Assembly (NCBI GenBank): GCA_934591745.1
Contig: CAKTPQ010000004.1
Coordinates: 4,485 to 68,484 of the forward strand
Source of the DNA: an uncultured Oscillospiraceae bacterium
Lineage (GTDB): Bacteria > Bacillota > Clostridia > Oscillospirales > Oscillospiraceae
Length of the DNA stretch: 64,000 nucleotides
Direction of reading: 5' to 3'
Part shown: positions 1 through 8,440 of the stretch, piece by piece
How the letters are laid out: every line of letters begins with the position of its first letter
Numbering within the stretch: position 1 is the first letter of the stretch
Program-made: the position numbers and the translations under genes
The notes under the pieces: generated by a model
Told to the model about the DNA's origin: nothing
The model's database searches: none
What the model saw: only the letters and a program-made list of their open reading frames with translations

Positions 1-218
1 TCGGTACACTTCTTCAACTGACCGAACAAGGGTCCATTGGCCTTGGACAGCTTGTTGCGCTCGGCCTTCAGGGCCTCGCCGTCGGCAATGGCCTGGCGGC
101 GTTCGGCGTCCAGCGCGATAGCCTCGTCCACCAGCGGCAGCTTGGCATTCTGGAACTTCTTGCGGATATTTTCCTTGACAGCCTCCGGATTTTCCCGGAC
201 AAATTTGATATCAAGCAT
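1..218 (-). CDS. serS: Seryl-tRNA synthetase, N-terminal part (cut by window edge)
   Basis: Cytosolic class II aminoacyl-tRNA synthetase that charges tRNA-Ser. Only the first 72 codons are inside the window. The start MLDIKFVRENPE and the following Lys/Glu/Ala-rich stretch match the start of the SerRS tRNA-binding coiled coil (usual motif MLDxKxxRxNPExV). The ATG is preceded by a GAGG-type ribosome binding site about 8 bases upstream. It lies 42 bases after the parB stop in the same direction, with a parS site between, and shows no T-box-like leader in that short gap. The catalytic core lies outside the window, so activity cannot be judged here. Confidence 0.9.
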   Translation of the reverse strand, partial: MLDIKFVRENPEAVKENIRKKFQNAKLPLVDEAIALDAERRQAIADGEALKAERNKLSKANGPLFGQLKKCT

Positions 219-241
219 CTCTTTTACCTCGTTTTTTCCAA

Positions 242-257
242 TGTTTCACGTGAAACA
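242..257. promoter_or_regulatory. parS centromere site 1
   Basis: Perfect 16-bp palindrome TGTTTCACGTGAAACA, identical to the conserved bacterial parS consensus. It lies in the gap between parB and serS. ParB loads here as a CTP-dependent clamp (established for the family). Two more copies lie upstream of parA. Confidence 0.95.
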
Positions 258-260
258 GCG

Positions 261-1127
261 TTATTTCTTCTTAATGGCGTGGAGGGCATCCAGCAGATCG
301 TTGAGGTCGTCGGTGCCGTAGTACTCCAGCTCGATGCGCCCCTTTTTGCGGCCCGTGACGATGCGGCAGCCACGGCCCAGACGTTCACTTAGCTCCTTGG
401 CAGCCTCTTCGGCGTAGTTGACGGTCAGCGGATCCTTCGCGGGCTTCTCCGGCATCTCCGCCAGCAGCTTCTTCACCAGCAGCTCCGTCTGCCGCACGGA
501 CAGATCGCTTTTCAGCACGGCGACCGCCGCCGTCTCCTGCTGCTTGGCGGAGAGGGGAAGCAGCGCCCGGGCGTGTCCGCCGGACAAGCGTCCGTCCTCC
601 ACCATGGCCCGCACCGGCTCGCACAGGTTCAAAAGGCGCATGGCGTTGGCCACGGCGGGACGGGACTTGCCCACCCGTTTGGCCGTCTCCTCCTGCGTCA
701 TGCCGTACTGTTCCATCAGGACCTTGTAGCCCTCGGCCTCCTCGATGGGATTGAGATCCTCCCGCTGGAGGTTCTCGATCATAGCTAGCTCCATGGCCTT
801 GCGGTCATCGGCCTCGATGACCACGGCGGGCACCTGGGTCAGCCCGGCCATGCGGGCGGCCCGCCACCGCCGCTCACCGGCGATGATCTGATAGTACCCG
901 GACTGCAGCTTCCGCACCGTCAGCGGCTGAATAATGCCGTGCTGCCGGATAGAATCGGCCAGATCGGCCAATGCGTCGGGGTCAAACAGCTTCCGGGGCT
1001 GTGCGGCGCAGGACTCCACCTGACTGATAGGCAGCATAAGGCTGCTCTTCTCGTCGTGAAGCTCCATCATATCGTCGCCCATAAGAGCGCCGAGGCCCTT
1101 GCCTAAACCCTTGGATATACCTGCCAT
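261..1127 (-). CDS. parB: Chromosome-partitioning protein ParB (Spo0J)
   Basis: Sequence-specific CTPase/DNA clamp that binds parS and recruits SMC and ParA for origin segregation. The 288-residue length is usual. The N-terminus carries the lysine/glycine-rich ParA-stimulating peptide (KGLGKGLGAL, residues 7-16). QPRKLFD is at 43-49, the CTP-binding GERRWR box at 84-89, and a helix-turn-helix at about 142-167 (TQEETAKRVGKSRPAVANAM). It is transcribed after parA with a 13-base gap. Three perfect parS sites lie within 1.8 kb, which supports a chromosomal rather than plasmid ParB. Start ATG at 1127, preceded by AAAGGAG. Confidence 0.97.
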   Translation of the reverse strand: MAGISKGLGKGLGALMGDDMMELHDEKSSLMLPISQVESCAAQPRKLFDPDALADLADSIRQHGIIQPLTVRKLQSGYYQIIAGERRWRAARMAGLTQVPAVVIEADDRKAMELAMIENLQREDLNPIEEAEGYKVLMEQYGMTQEETAKRVGKSRPAVANAMRLLNLCEPVRAMVEDGRLSGGHARALLPLSAKQQETAAVAVLKSDLSVRQTELLVKKLLAEMPEKPAKDPLTVNYAEEAAKELSERLGRGCRIVTGRKKGRIELEYYGTDDLNDLLDALHAIKKK

Positions 1128-1140
1128 AGTGCGTCTCCTT

Positions 1141-1896
1141 TCAGGCGTTTCGCTTCAAAAATTCGTCAGCCAGCGCTACATAGGCGTCCGCGCCCCGGCA
1201 ATTCCTGTCGTAGGCGGTAATGGGCCGCCCATGACTGGGTGCTTCACTGAGTCGGACGTTCCGGGGGATCACGGTGCTGTACACCTTGGCGCCAAAAAAC
1301 CGTTTGATCTCCTGCGCCACCTGAATGGACAGGTTGGTGCGCCCGTCGAACATGGTCAGCAGCACGCCTTCGATATCCAGCGACGGGTTCATGCTCCGCC
1401 GTACGATACGTACCGTGTTCATCAGGTCGCTGAGACCCTCCAACGCGTAGTATTCGCCCTGCACCGGCACCAGCAGAGTGTTGGCGGCGCACAGCGCGTT
1501 CAGCGTCAGCAGCTCCAGCGAAGGAGGACAGTCGATAAAGATATAGTCGTACTTCTCCGCCACCTGCCGCAGCGCGGCCTTCAGCAGAAACTGCCGGTTT
1601 TCCATCTCGATCATCTCCACGCCCGCGCCGGCCAGTGCCTTGCTGCTGGGCAGCACATCGCCGTAGGGGGTGGAGACAATGGCTTTTGCCGTCTCCGTAC
1701 CGTTGATCAGCACGTCATACACGCCGTTGGACACGGACTTGTCCACGCCCATGCCGCTGGTGGCATTGGCCTGCGGGTCAAAATCGCACAGCAACACCCG
1801 CTTGCCCTTGGCCTTGACGGCGGCGGCCAGATTGACACAGGTGGTGGTCTTTCCCACGCCGCCCTTCTGATTGACGATGGCAATGATCTTTGACAC
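1141..1896 (-). CDS. parA: Chromosome-partitioning ATPase ParA (Soj)
   Basis: Deviant Walker-A ATPase that works with ParB on origin segregation and, in Bacillus-type systems, modulates DnaA. The protein has 251 residues, with the Walker box KGGVGKTT at residues 11-18 and the Walker B region DYIFIDCPPSLELLT. I chose the GTG at 1896 (MSKIIAIVNQKGG) because it has a strong AGAGGAG site 4-6 bases upstream and fits the family length. The longer reading from 2046 begins inside two parS palindromes, which it translates as repeated FHVKH, and is not a plausible N-terminus. parB follows directly. Confidence 0.96.
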   Translation of the reverse strand: MSKIIAIVNQKGGVGKTTTCVNLAAAVKAKGKRVLLCDFDPQANATSGMGVDKSVSNGVYDVLINGTETAKAIVSTPYGDVLPSSKALAGAGVEMIEMENRQFLLKAALRQVAEKYDYIFIDCPPSLELLTLNALCAANTLLVPVQGEYYALEGLSDLMNTVRIVRRSMNPSLDIEGVLLTMFDGRTNLSIQVAQEIKRFFGAKVYSTVIPRNVRLSEAPSHGRPITAYDRNCRGADAYVALADEFLKRNA

Positions 1897-1987
1897 GGCA
1901 AACTCCTCTTTCTGTCTGATTCTACATTTTATATAGTATAGCACATCAGTGGGTAGTTTCAATAGAAAATTTTCAAATTTCCGGTGA

Positions 1988-2003
1988 TGTTTCACGTGAA
2001 ACA
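1988..2003. promoter_or_regulatory. parS centromere site 2
   Basis: Perfect TGTTTCACGTGAAACA palindrome, 92 bases upstream of the parA start in an AT-rich intergenic region. It is probably both a ParB loading site and part of parAB autoregulation (inference). Confidence 0.95.
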
Positions 2004-2029
2004 AACACCGCCAAAGAAAAGACGCGGGA

Positions 2030-2045
2030 TGTTTCACGTGAAACA
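2030..2045. promoter_or_regulatory. parS centromere site 3
   Basis: Third perfect TGTTTCACGTGAAACA, 26 bases from site 2 (42 bases centre to centre, four helical turns). It lies just beyond the end of the GH13 gene. Confidence 0.95.
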
Positions 2046-2064
2046 TCCCGCGCAGGAAAACATA

Positions 2065-3903
2065 TCACACCAGCACCACGCCGTCCAGCGGCGGCAGCGT
2101 CAGGTGCAGCTGTCCGCCCTGTACCAGAAACTGCTGACCGGTAACGCCGTCGCGGCAGAGCGGGCTGTCCCAGTCCAGCGTCAGTGTCAGCACCTGCCCG
2201 CCGGCGTTCAGCGCCGTCACCGTGCGCTCACCGCCGCAGCGGCGCTCTATGACCAGCCCGCCGCCCTGGGCGTACAGATACCGGATACCGCCCCGCCGCA
2301 GGGAGGGACGCGCCGAACGAAGCTGTCCCAACCGACGGAAGAAAGCCAGCAGCGCCTCATCCTCTCGGCCCCAGGGATAGGTGCCCCGATTCAGAGGGTC
2401 CTCGAAACCCTGCATCCCGGCCTCGTCGCCGTAGTACAGGGTAGGGGAGCCGGGGAAGCTGTACAGCAGCATCCCAGCCAGCCGCAGCTTTTTCTGCCCC
2501 CGCTCCAGCTCGGCGGGGGAGAGGCGGTATGCCGCCCGGGCGGATTTATCCGCGGGGGTATGCTCCGCGCCCAGCAGCGTCAGGATGCGGGCGGTGTCAT
2601 GGGTGCCCAGGAAGTTCATGGCTCCGTAAAACGCGGCGGGAGGGTAGTTCTCCCGGATGGACTCCATGGCATCGCGGAAGTCGGCAGCGTCTCCGCCGCC
2701 CAGCCAGGCCAGCAGCGCCGTCCGGAAAGGGTAGTTCATCAGCCCGTGAGTCTCCCGGCCCAGCAGGTACCTGCGCCGCCGGGAATAGGCGATCTTGTTG
2801 CTGCCGTCCTCCCACACCTCTCCAAGTAGATAGGCGTCGGCCTTTTCCTGCCTGATGGCGGTGCGAATAGCAGCGATAAAGTCGTCCGGCAGCTCATCGG
2901 CCACATCCAGCCGCCAGCCGTCGGCCCCCAGCCGCAGCCATCGCCGTACCACTGAGTCCTCGTCGGAGATAATGAACCGCCGGTAGTCTGGCCGCTCCTC
3001 GTTGACCGCCGGCAGTGTATGTACGCCCCACCACGCGTCGTAGTCCGTGGGCCACGGATGGAAGCTGTACCACCCGAAGTAGGGGGAGTCGGTGCTCTGG
3101 GCCGCACCCAGCTCCGGGTAAAATCCGTCGGCGTTGAAGTAGCGGCTGTTGGAGCCGGTGTGGTTGAACACGCCGTCCAGAATGACGCGGATACCACGGG
3201 CGTGGGCCTCCCGGCACAGAGCGCAGAAGTCCTCCTCTGTGCCCAGCAGGGGGTCAACGGCCCGGTAATCCGCTGTGTTGTAGCGGTGGTTGCTGTCCGC
3301 TTCAAAGATCGGATTGAGATAAAGCGTGCTGACGGACAGGCTTTTGAGATAGTCCAGCTTCTCCGTAATGCCCGCCAGCGAGCCGCCGAAGAAGTCCCGG
3401 TTGGTGATCTGCCCATTCTCGTCGGGCAGGAATACCGGCTGGTCGTCCCAGTCGTCATGTACCCAGCGCCGCCCCACCATGCCGGCGACGTCCGGCACGG
3501 AGGTGCGGCGGAAACGGTCTGGAAAAATCTGGTACGTCACGCCCTCGCCGAACCAGGCGGGGGTGGGTGTGTTCTCGTACACCGTCAACTGCCAGCGTAC
3601 CAGTGCATCCTGGCTGCACCAGCCGTTTTTGCCCAGGCAGATGGTGCTGCCGTCGCTGCGGGTAAACCGGAAAGCGTACCAGCACAGCTCCGGCTCTGCC
3701 GGCGCGGTGTAGACGCCGGAAAAGCCGTCCGCAGCCGGAGGCAACGGAATGGCCTTGTCCGCCCCGGCGAACTCTTGATGCACCAGCAGCTCGCAGGCGT
3801 AGTACGTCTCGTCCCGCAGGGTGAACGTTACCTCGGCGCCGCATTTCGCCGCGCCGAAAGGAGATTTACAGGACGCGTCCTGCGGATCAAAAACAGGGAG
3901 CAT
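2065..3903 (-). CDS. GH13 alpha-amylase family glycosidase (neopullulanase/cyclomaltodextrinase-like)
   Basis: Alpha-glucan hydrolase of 612 residues. There is no signal peptide, so it probably acts in the cytoplasm on maltodextrins. The N-terminal third resembles a CBM34-type beta domain. The barrel has all four GH13 regions: DGVFNHTG, GWRLDVADE (nucleophile Asp), LLGEVWED (acid/base Glu) and FLGTHDTAR (third Asp), so it should be active. I prefer the ATG at 3903, which has GAGAGG seven bases upstream, over the GTG at 3918 that overlaps the stop of the PBP2 gene. It is the last gene of an envelope operon (dut-maf-mreC-mreD-mrdA), an unexpected place for a starch enzyme. Exact specificity is not decidable from sequence. 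Confidence 0.9.
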   Translation of the reverse strand: MLPVFDPQDASCKSPFGAAKCGAEVTFTLRDETYYACELLVHQEFAGADKAIPLPPAADGFSGVYTAPAEPELCWYAFRFTRSDGSTICLGKNGWCSQDALVRWQLTVYENTPTPAWFGEGVTYQIFPDRFRRTSVPDVAGMVGRRWVHDDWDDQPVFLPDENGQITNRDFFGGSLAGITEKLDYLKSLSVSTLYLNPIFEADSNHRYNTADYRAVDPLLGTEEDFCALCREAHARGIRVILDGVFNHTGSNSRYFNADGFYPELGAAQSTDSPYFGWYSFHPWPTDYDAWWGVHTLPAVNEERPDYRRFIISDEDSVVRRWLRLGADGWRLDVADELPDDFIAAIRTAIRQEKADAYLLGEVWEDGSNKIAYSRRRRYLLGRETHGLMNYPFRTALLAWLGGGDAADFRDAMESIRENYPPAAFYGAMNFLGTHDTARILTLLGAEHTPADKSARAAYRLSPAELERGQKKLRLAGMLLYSFPGSPTLYYGDEAGMQGFEDPLNRGTYPWGREDEALLAFFRRLGQLRSARPSLRRGGIRYLYAQGGGLVIERRCGGERTVTALNAGGQVLTLTLDWDSPLCRDGVTGQQFLVQGGQLHLTLPPLDGVVLV

Positions 3904-3914
3904 AGAAAGACCTC

Positions 3915-5948
3915 TCACTTCAACAGGGTATTCTCGCCCATGGCGGCGCTGTCGTCCTGGGTATGGCTGAACCAGGAGTTGATGATCTCCACGGCGGTGG
4001 TGGCCAGCGCCGCGCCGCTGCCGCCTTTTTCGATCACGATGGCCACGGCGATCTCCGGGTCCTCGTAGGGGGCGTAGGCCACGAACACGCCGTTGGCGAT
4101 GTCGGTGCCCACCTGGGCCGAGCCGGTCTTGGCGCCGGCGGAAACCACGCAGTCACGGAAGGCAAAAGCCACGCTGCCGGAAACGGTCAGCTCATGCATG
4201 CCCTTCGTCACAGCTTCTGCCGTGGAATCGGACATTTCAACGGTGTTCAGCGGCTCGTCGTCGTAAACGTACAGCAGCCGGGAGTTGTCGTACTCCTTGA
4301 CGTTCTTCAGCAGATGGGCCTGATAGTGCTGGCCGCCGCCCACCAGCGTGGCGATGTAGTTGGCCAGCTGCAAGGGGGTGAACAGGTTATAGGACTGTCC
4401 GATGGCGGCAGTGATGGTCTGGCCGTCCGTCCACTCCTGGTTATGGCTGTCCGCCCACTCCGGGGAGGCCAGCACGCCGCTGGAGTCGCCGATCTCAATG
4501 CCGGTGGACTGCCCCAGGCCGAACTGGGAGGCATAGCTGTCCAGCGTGCGGATCCCGGTCAGGCGGCCCACCTCATAGAAGAAGTAGTTGCAGGACACGG
4601 TGATGGCCTGGGACACATTGATGCGCCCGTGGGTAGCGCCGCCCTGGCGGTAGACCCAGCACATGGGCTGGGGATCCCGGTAGTAGGTGTAGATGCCGCG
4701 GTCCTGAATGATGGAGGAGGGGGTGATGATGCCGCTCTCCAGCGCCGCCACAGCGGTGCACATCTTGAACGTGGAGCCGGGGGCGTAGATGCCCTGGGTG
4801 GCCCGGTTGAACATGGGCAGCCGCTCATCGGCCACCAGCTCGTCGTAATCCTCGTTGAACGTGGACAGGTCGTAGGTGGGGTAGCTGGCCAGCGCCAGCA
4901 CCTCGCCGCTGCCCACGCTGATTACGGCGGCGGCACCGCCGCGCTCGTTGCTGTCCTCGTCGATCATGCCCGTGATGGTCTCCGCCAGCGCACGCTCCAC
5001 ATCGGCCTGCAGGTCGATGTCCAACGTCAGCGCCACCGTGCCGCCGGGCTGCGGCTCCCGGGTGTACAGTTCGCCGGTGAGCTTGCCGTCCTCGTCGGTG
5101 GTGATGAGCCGCCGTCCGTCCGTGCCCCGCAGATACTCCTCAAAGGCCTTCTCCACGCCGTCCTTGCCCACAAGGTCGTTCATGGAGTAGCCCTTGTCCG
5201 CGTAGCCTACGTACCCGGTCTTTTCATTGCTGCTCCACTCCTCCTGCCAGATGGGGCCGATGGTGCCCAGAATGTGGGCCGCCAGCGTGGTGTTGTACAC
5301 ACGGGCGGAGGCGGTGTGGATGCTGACGCCCTCATAGCGCCCGTCGGTAATGAGGCTCAGCACCTCCGAGGACACGTCCTCGGCAAAGGTATAGCTGTCA
5401 CGGCTGTGCAGCTCGTACCGCACGCCGATGACCAGCCGCGCATCCTTTTCCGACAGGCTCTCGTCGATATGGTACAGCTCCCGCATCTCCGCGATGAGCT
5501 GCCGTCCGGCGGCGGTGGCGGTCAGTTTGTTCTGCTCCAGAAACTTGCTGAAGCTCTCCGACCGGTCATTGGTATAGCGGACAAAGCTGCCGGTCTGCCC
5601 GATGGGCAGCGTGTCGTTCCAGGCGGTGCCCGTGTCCTGACACAGGTGAATGAGCCGCAGGATGGCATCGTTCAGCGCCTCCTCGTCGGAAAAGCCGCTG
5701 CGGTCAAACACCAGCGTGTAGGCCAGCCGATTGGATACCAGCACCTTGCCGTTCCGGTCGGTGATGATGCCGCGGGAGGCGGGCACCGCCTCGCTGGCGG
5801 CGTTGCTGGAGATGGAGCGCGCCCGGTTCTCACTGCCGTGCAGCACCTGCGCGTCATACAGCACCGCCAGAAACAGCAGCAGACATACGCCGAAAAGACC
5901 CAGTAGGATCAGGACCCGCCGTTTGGCGGGATGTGGATTCTTTATCAT
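3915..5948 (-). CDS. mrdA: Penicillin-binding protein 2 (elongation transpeptidase)
   Basis: Class B PBP of the rod/elongasome complex that crosslinks peptidoglycan outside the membrane. The protein has 677 residues. It has an N-terminal membrane anchor at about residues 11-31 (VLILLGLFGVCLLLFLAVLY), a dimerisation region beginning PASRGIITDRNGKVL, and a transpeptidase domain with STFK (serine 392), SCN (452) and KTGS (lysine 607) all intact. It lies just after mreD, the usual partner order. A long ORF on the opposite strand here is a high-GC shadow. Confidence 0.95.
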   Translation of the reverse strand: MIKNPHPAKRRVLILLGLFGVCLLLFLAVLYDAQVLHGSENRARSISSNAASEAVPASRGIITDRNGKVLVSNRLAYTLVFDRSGFSDEEALNDAILRLIHLCQDTGTAWNDTLPIGQTGSFVRYTNDRSESFSKFLEQNKLTATAAGRQLIAEMRELYHIDESLSEKDARLVIGVRYELHSRDSYTFAEDVSSEVLSLITDGRYEGVSIHTASARVYNTTLAAHILGTIGPIWQEEWSSNEKTGYVGYADKGYSMNDLVGKDGVEKAFEEYLRGTDGRRLITTDEDGKLTGELYTREPQPGGTVALTLDIDLQADVERALAETITGMIDEDSNERGGAAAVISVGSGEVLALASYPTYDLSTFNEDYDELVADERLPMFNRATQGIYAPGSTFKMCTAVAALESGIITPSSIIQDRGIYTYYRDPQPMCWVYRQGGATHGRINVSQAITVSCNYFFYEVGRLTGIRTLDSYASQFGLGQSTGIEIGDSSGVLASPEWADSHNQEWTDGQTITAAIGQSYNLFTPLQLANYIATLVGGGQHYQAHLLKNVKEYDNSRLLYVYDDEPLNTVEMSDSTAEAVTKGMHELTVSGSVAFAFRDCVVSAGAKTGSAQVGTDIANGVFVAYAPYEDPEIAVAIVIEKGGSGAALATTAVEIINSWFSHTQDDSAAMGENTLLK

Positions 5949-5964
5949 GGGAAACTCCTCATTG

Positions 5965-6474
5965 TCAGTCGCTCCGCGTCAGCCGGAAGACCTTGCGGAA
6001 GGGAAAATGCGCCAGCGGCGTCACCGCCAACGACAGCAGCAGCTCCTTGCCCAGCAGCGTCAGTGCCGGGCCGGTGGAGATGTCCTGCTGATATGTCAGC
6101 AGCAGGATCCGCAGAAAGCCGCACAGCAGCAGCCCCACAGCGGACACGGCCAGTGAGCAGAACAGTCCCGCCACGATGACCTGCCCGGACAGCAGCCGCG
6201 CCAGAATCGCCGCGATGAAAAACGTCAGGCAGTAGAAGCACACAAATACGCCGGTGGGCATCAGCAGGTCGCAGGCCAGCCCGAAAAACAGGGCGTACAG
6301 CAAAGACTGGCCGCTGCGCTCCAGCGTCACGGGGATCAGCGCCAGCGCCGGCAGCAGGAACGGGTGTACGCCGCCTATGCGCACGTACACCAGCAACATG
6401 TTCTGCACCAGCACCAGCAGCAGCGCACACAGGCAGTACAATATCCACTTTCGCACCACAGCGCGTCGCGTCAT
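5965..6474 (-). CDS. mreD: Rod shape-determining protein MreD
   Basis: Small polytopic membrane protein of the elongasome. The 169 residues are almost entirely hydrophobic, with five or so predicted helices and the family-typical opening (basic start, then a long hydrophobic helix with VLVQNMLL). Membership rests on hydrophobicity, size and position between mreC and mrdA more than on strict motifs. The stop lies 16 bases before the PBP2 start. Confidence 0.9.
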   Translation of the reverse strand: MTRRAVVRKWILYCLCALLLVLVQNMLLVYVRIGGVHPFLLPALALIPVTLERSGQSLLYALFFGLACDLLMPTGVFVCFYCLTFFIAAILARLLSGQVIVAGLFCSLAVSAVGLLLCGFLRILLLTYQQDISTGPALTLLGKELLLSLAVTPLAHFPFRKVFRLTRSD

Positions 6475-6493
6475 AGCCGATCCTTTCCCGCGG

Positions 6494-7333
6494 TCACTCC
6501 ACCACGTCGAAATCCGTCACGATATACAGGTCCGTCAGGGTATCCAGCTCACAGCGGGGCGTCAGCACCGCATAGCGGGCCAGCCCGCCGTCGTCGGTGC
6601 GTACCTCCTCCACAGAGCCGATGGGCAGTCCGTAGGGATAATAGCCCCCCAGTCCGGATGTCACCACCAGGTCGCCCTTGATGAGCGTGGAGGAATCCGG
6701 CAGATAGCTGAGCTTCAGCTTGCCCTCCGCCATCAGCGACAGGTCGCCGGCGGCGATGGCTGTTTCCTCCGTGCGGAACACCATGGCGCCCAGCTGGGAG
6801 CCGGTGTCCAGAATGGTGGTGAGGCGGCACCAGTTCAGCCCCACCTCCGTCACCACGCCCACCAGATTGCCGTAGCAGTCCACGGCGCAGTCGTTTTCCG
6901 CCACGCCGTGCTGGCTGCCCCGGTTCAGCACCAGTGTGCTGGACCAGTTGGATACGTCCCGCTGGGTGATGCGGGCCGCCTCAAATGTCAGGTCGGACCG
7001 TTGGGCCCGCAGATCCAGCAGCTCCCGCAGCCGTTGATTTTCCTCGGCGGCGGGCTGTGCCGCCCGCAGTTCCTGCCGCAGCTGGGCGTTCTCCTGCCGC
7101 AGCGCCTCATTCTCCGCCTGCAGTTCCTCGATGCTGGCAAAGTGGTCGCCGATGCCGCCGACCCACTCCACCACCGCCGAGCCTGCCGAGCGGAAGGGCG
7201 ACGCGATGACGCCCAGCGCATTGTGCAGCAGACTGGTGCCGGAGCCAAGAGCCGAGATGATGCACAGCACCACGGCGATGACGGCGGCCCCGGCCAGCAG
7301 CCAGATACCGGTTTTCGTAAAAAATCGTTTCAT
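6494..7333 (-). CDS. mreC: Rod shape-determining protein MreC
   Basis: Bitopic protein that scaffolds the elongasome and activates PBP2. The 279 residues begin with a short basic tail and a membrane helix (WLLAGAAVIAVVLCIISALG). A coiled coil follows at about 65-105 (EELQAENEALRQENAQLR), then the double beta-barrel domain. It sits directly before mreD. The usual mreB gene is absent upstream; maf ends 13 bases before it. Confidence 0.95.
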   Translation of the reverse strand: MKRFFTKTGIWLLAGAAVIAVVLCIISALGSGTSLLHNALGVIASPFRSAGSAVVEWVGGIGDHFASIEELQAENEALRQENAQLRQELRAAQPAAEENQRLRELLDLRAQRSDLTFEAARITQRDVSNWSSTLVLNRGSQHGVAENDCAVDCYGNLVGVVTEVGLNWCRLTTILDTGSQLGAMVFRTEETAIAAGDLSLMAEGKLKLSYLPDSSTLIKGDLVVTSGLGGYYPYGLPIGSVEEVRTDDGGLARYAVLTPRCELDTLTDLYIVTDFDVVE

Positions 7334-7346
7334 CCGTCGTTTCCTC

Positions 7347-7919
7347 TCAACCCAACAGCGTGACGCCGAACTCCGCCAGCATCCGGCTGAGCAGCAGCAC
7401 CGGCAGGCCCATCACATTGAAAAAGTCGCCGTCGATACGCTCCACCAGCAGCGCACCCTGCCCCTGCACGCCATAGGCCCCCGCCTTGTCCATAGGCTCG
7501 CCCCCGGCGATGTAGGCCCGCAGCTCCGCCTCCGATGCGGGGCGGAAATAGACGTCTGTTGCCTGCGCCCGGGTCAGAACATGCGCGCCCTGCCGCACCG
7601 TCACGCCGGTGCATACGGTGTGGTGCCGCCCCTGCAGGGCCGTCAGCATGGCCAGTGCCTCTGCCTGGTCGGCGGGCTTGCCCAGCTTTTTGTCGTCCAG
7701 AAATACCATGGTGTCGGCGGTGATGACGATCTCCTCCTCGTCGGAGGGGACTGCCTGCGACTTCTCCCGGGAGATGTAGCACACGATCTCCTCCGGCGTC
7801 AGGCCGTCGGGATACCACTCCTCCACCTGCGGCACCCGGATGGTAAAATCGCGGATGCCGATGCGCTGCAAAAGCTCCTGCCGCCGGGGGGAGCCGGAGG
7901 CCAGTACGATCCTCGCCAT
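7347..7919 (-). CDS. maf: Maf-family nucleotide pyrophosphatase
   Basis: House-cleaning dTTP/UTP (and modified nucleotide) pyrophosphatase. It has 190 residues and opens with the family signature ARIVLASGSPRRQELL. The conserved acidic ITADTMVFLDDKKLGKP and the later DKAGAYGVQG are present. I start at the ATG at 7919; the longer in-frame reading runs back through dut. It lies between dut (5-base gap) and mreC. The dut-maf pairing puts two nucleotide-sanitising enzymes in the shape operon. Confidence 0.94.
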   Translation of the reverse strand: MARIVLASGSPRRQELLQRIGIRDFTIRVPQVEEWYPDGLTPEEIVCYISREKSQAVPSDEEEIVITADTMVFLDDKKLGKPADQAEALAMLTALQGRHHTVCTGVTVRQGAHVLTRAQATDVYFRPASEAELRAYIAGGEPMDKAGAYGVQGQGALLVERIDGDFFNVMGLPVLLLSRMLAEFGVTLLG

Positions 7920-7924
7920 ACCGC

Positions 7925-8374
7925 TCACCGCCCCGTGGAGCCGAAGCCGCCGGCGCCCCGCGCCGTCTCGTCCAGCTCCTCCGCCTGCACCACCACGGGC
8001 CGCACCACCGGCGTCACCATCAGCTGGGCAATGCGGTCGCCGGGATGGACGGTGTAGGGGCCGTTCCCCAGATTCACCAGTCCCACGCCGATCTCGCCGC
8101 GGTAGTCGCTGTCGATGACGCCCACGCCGTTGGACAGGCACACGCCCTGCTTGATGCCCAGCCCGCTGCGGGCGAACACCAGCGCCACATAGTCCGCCGA
8201 GGGCAGGGCGATGGCGATGCCGGTGGGGATGAGCCGCCGTTCTCCGGCGGCCAGCGTCACCGGCTGGTCCATGCAGGCGCACAGATCCATGCACGCCGCA
8301 CCCGCCGTGGCAAAGTGGGGCAGCGGGATCTCCGTCCCTATTTTGGGGGACAGCGCCTTGATCTTTAGTTCCAT
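7925..8374 (-). CDS. dut: dUTP diphosphatase (trimeric dUTPase)
   Basis: Hydrolyses dUTP to dUMP and PPi, keeping uracil out of DNA. It has 149 residues, close to the usual trimeric form. Motifs are present in order: AACMDLCA (I), ARSGLGIK (II), GVIDSDYRGEIGV (III), PGDRIAQLM (IV) and the glycine-rich GAGGFGSTGR (V) at the C-terminus. It is the first gene of the dut-maf-mreCD-mrdA-GH13 run, with AAAAAGGTG just upstream of the ATG. Confidence 0.96.
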   Translation of the reverse strand: MELKIKALSPKIGTEIPLPHFATAGAACMDLCACMDQPVTLAAGERRLIPTGIAIALPSADYVALVFARSGLGIKQGVCLSNGVGVIDSDYRGEIGVGLVNLGNGPYTVHPGDRIAQLMVTPVVRPVVVQAEELDETARGAGGFGSTGR

Positions 8375-8391
8375 AGAAACACCTTTTTCCG

Positions 8392-8421
8392 ATAATATTG
8401 AAAACTATTTGTATTATTAAA
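8392..8421 (-). promoter_or_regulatory. Putative promoter of the dut-maf-mreCD-mrdA operon
   Basis: On the minus strand TTTAAT, an 18-base spacer, then TATTAT, in an AT-rich gap of 66 bases between the U32 gene and dut. It is plausible but the -35 box is weak. Confidence 0.4.
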
Positions 8422-8440
8422 CGCGAATTATACCCACAGT

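Noticed and set aside
218..260. T-box leader before serS
   Set aside because: Only 42 bases separate parB and serS and they hold a parS site; too short for a T-box.
1894..2046. N-terminal extension of ParA from 2046
   Set aside because: It would translate two parS palindromes; the GTG at 1896 has a strong ribosome site and gives the normal family length.
3963..5906. 647-residue plus-strand ORF over the PBP2 gene
   Set aside because: Shadow of a gene with all three transpeptidase motifs.
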